Source: Spirosoma sp. SC4-14
GTDB taxonomy: Bacteria; Bacteroidota; Bacteroidia; Cytophagales; Spirosomataceae
DNA length: 64,000 nucleotides
Assembly: GCF_037201965.1 (NCBI RefSeq)
Contig: NZ_CP147518.1
Location: 1,239,001 to 1,303,000, forward strand
Direction: 5' to 3'
This document shows positions 62,747 to 64,000 of the stretch, piece by piece. The position numbers and the translations under genes were made by a program. The first letter of the stretch is position 1; the number at the start of each line of letters is the position of its first letter. The notes beneath the pieces are model-generated. The model had not been told where the DNA came from, ran no database searches, and saw only the letters and a program-made list of their open reading frames with translations.

Positions 62747-63222
62747 GCATGATTTTATACAGGATAACTTCGGCGCTGGCAGTTAATAGGTCGATTTATT
62801 AAACCTGATTAATGATCAGCAAAAGCGAATTAATAGTCTTTTGCCAGGACATAAACGACTTCATTCGTGCTTTTTTTTACTATTAGAATGGTTTTGTTGC
62901 ATGACTTCTTTGCAAGAAGACCTTGGTTGCAGTTTGGTGCTAAAAGCTCTTAGGGAAGTACGTGTCAGTACTGAATTACTGTTCTTGTTTGACCAGAGTG
63001 GAGGTGGTTAAAAAGATGGGGTGTCATAGAAGGCAACATCTTTAGAGTAAAGTGTTCTGTACGTTGTGATAAGATAGGACTTCCACAGGCTAAATCTATT
63101 CGAATTATTTATGTATTATTTAATATTAATTTAATGCAAATATTGAACTAGCCTATAGACTATTTATTGTTACTATTCTTAAAAAGAAACCATTTATATG
63201 TTAATTAAATCTACTACACATC
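62747..63222. other. Intergenic region upstream of the adhesin-like gene
   Basis: 476 bp, no gene or repeat recognised; strongly AT-rich from about 63105, as expected for a promoter of the following gene. Likely includes the right boundary of the mobilisable element, but no att repeat is evident. Confidence 0.5.
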
Positions 63223-64000
63223 ATGAAAACCTCCTTCTTCCTTATGGCTGTTTTAGCTACTTGTCTGCTTGTTGCCCAAAAGGCTTTTGCTTTTGAAATG
63301 GTGATTGAGGGCAATCACTATACTGACGGTCAAACGGCATTTATTGATTGTAGCAAATCGAGTGTCGAAATTTTTACCTACCAGGAATACCCGCAGCCTG
63401 ATTTAAATGTGGTCTGGGGAGCATCTCCCAATTTTTCCCAGACCGAGCATATAGTCGAATCCGATATTATTCTCACCTTAGACCCAAGCCACAATGATGG
63501 CTGGGTGACCATGAATGTATCGGGAAATGGCACTATCACCGTTTATATTACCCAAATACCTCCTCGTCCAACTTTAACCGCAACGCCCACTGTTTGCAGT
63601 GGCCAAAATGGGACATTTAGTGCCAGTTTATCATATGGTGGAACCTCGTCGGCAAGTCTCATCTGGCGCACCACGGGTGGCATAACTGTTAATAGTGGAA
63701 CCTCTTATACGGACAATAGCACCAATAGTAGCGTCACACTGCATAATAGTTCGTATGGTACTTATTCAGTCAGTGGCCTTATAACAGGTTGCAGTAACTT
63801 GGAAGGTCCTGCAGTAACCGGTTATATAGGTGCTCCGGGCAGTAGTAATATAACGTTCTCAGCTACCGGAGGTGCCGATCCAGGTAGTTCGCTTTGTAAT
63901 GGAAGCACCTGGAATTTTCAGGCGAATCCAAACTTACCATTGTCCCAGTATAGTTATAGCTGGTCTATTCCTACAGGCAGCAGTAATGTGAATTATTTTT
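63223..64000 (+). CDS. Secreted adhesin-like protein (3' truncated by window edge)
   Basis: At least 259 residues, open to the end of the window. Signal peptide MKTSFFLMAVLATCLLVAQK followed by AFAF. The mature part is Ser/Thr/Gly/Asn-rich with Ig/PKD-like repeats: PTLTATPTVCSGQNGTFSAS, GCSNLEGPAVTGY, SLCNGSTWNFQANPNLPLSQ, YSYSWSIPTGSSNVNYF. Conserved cysteine pairs mark each module. Such proteins in Cytophagales are usually exported by type IX secretion using a C-terminal domain that would lie outside this window. Confidence 0.8.
   Translation, partial: MKTSFFLMAVLATCLLVAQKAFAFEMVIEGNHYTDGQTAFIDCSKSSVEIFTYQEYPQPDLNVVWGASPNFSQTEHIVESDIILTLDPSHNDGWVTMNVSGNGTITVYITQIPPRPTLTATPTVCSGQNGTFSASLSYGGTSSASLIWRTTGGITVNSGTSYTDNSTNSSVTLHNSSYGTYSVSGLITGCSNLEGPAVTGYIGAPGSSNITFSATGGADPGSSLCNGSTWNFQANPNLPLSQYSYSWSIPTGSSNVNYF

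Overview
The window looks like part of a Cytophagales genome (Bacteroidota), close to Spirosoma. The reasons are the gene families (DUF2807, DUF2141, DUF1361, a Bacteroidota-type tyrosine recombinase), few Shine-Dalgarno sequences in front of the chromosomal genes, a TAnnTTTG-type promoter box and the style of the insertion sequences. This placement is inference; no rRNA is present.

Positions 1-16.6 kb are ordinary chromosome: metK (5' end cut off), a ribosome hibernation factor, a cytochrome P450, a glycosyltransferase, a winged-helix regulator with its membrane partner, a diacylglycerol kinase, purK, a fumarylacetoacetate hydrolase relative, recO, lptB, an Rpn-type nuclease and recJ. Clear hairpin terminators separate several of them.

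Positions 16.7-20.1 kb are a nest of dead insertion sequences. An IS5-like element holds an IS110 element (IS110-A), which holds a second IS110 element in the opposite direction (IS110-B). The main discovery is here. These transposases, and an IS3 (44.2-45.5 kb) and an IS982 (54.6-55.6 kb) transposase, are broken by a family of exactly 16-bp GC-rich inserts. Each insert is a 4-bp stem, a 4-nt loop and a 4-nt tail. Removing 16 bp restores the transposase reading frame in all eight coding cases. The outer stem bases differ between copies but stay paired. They look like very small dispersed mobile repeats.

Positions 20.2-40.4 kb are an accessory island that begins at a tRNA-Asn 3' half with an integrase. 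It carries a WYL regulator, a complete type I (I-B-like) CRISPR-Cas operon (cas6-cas5-cas3-cas8-cas7-cas4-cas1-cas2) and a 57-repeat array. A degenerate repeat-spacer-repeat unit ending in a T-run lies just upstream of cas6. After the array comes a compact peptide natural-product locus: an 83-aa cysteine-rich precursor with repeated NCDC/DCDC motifs, overlapping a radical SAM/SPASM maturase. It is followed by a membrane-anchored protein facing an AbiE-type toxin-antitoxin pair.

Positions 40.4-49.1 kb are bounded by two roughly 345-bp direct repeats, each with a tRNA-Met 3' half, so this is a second island unit. It holds an ISL3 element, small regulators, an IS3 element inserted in another copy of the membrane-protein gene, a second AbiE pair and a third membrane-protein copy. 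From 49.1 to 62.8 kb lies a mobilisable element: P4-like integrase, excisionase-like protein, primase-like protein, RadC-like protein, ArdC antirestriction protein, IS982, two large envelope proteins of unknown function and a MobF relaxase-helicase. The window ends inside a secreted adhesin-like gene.
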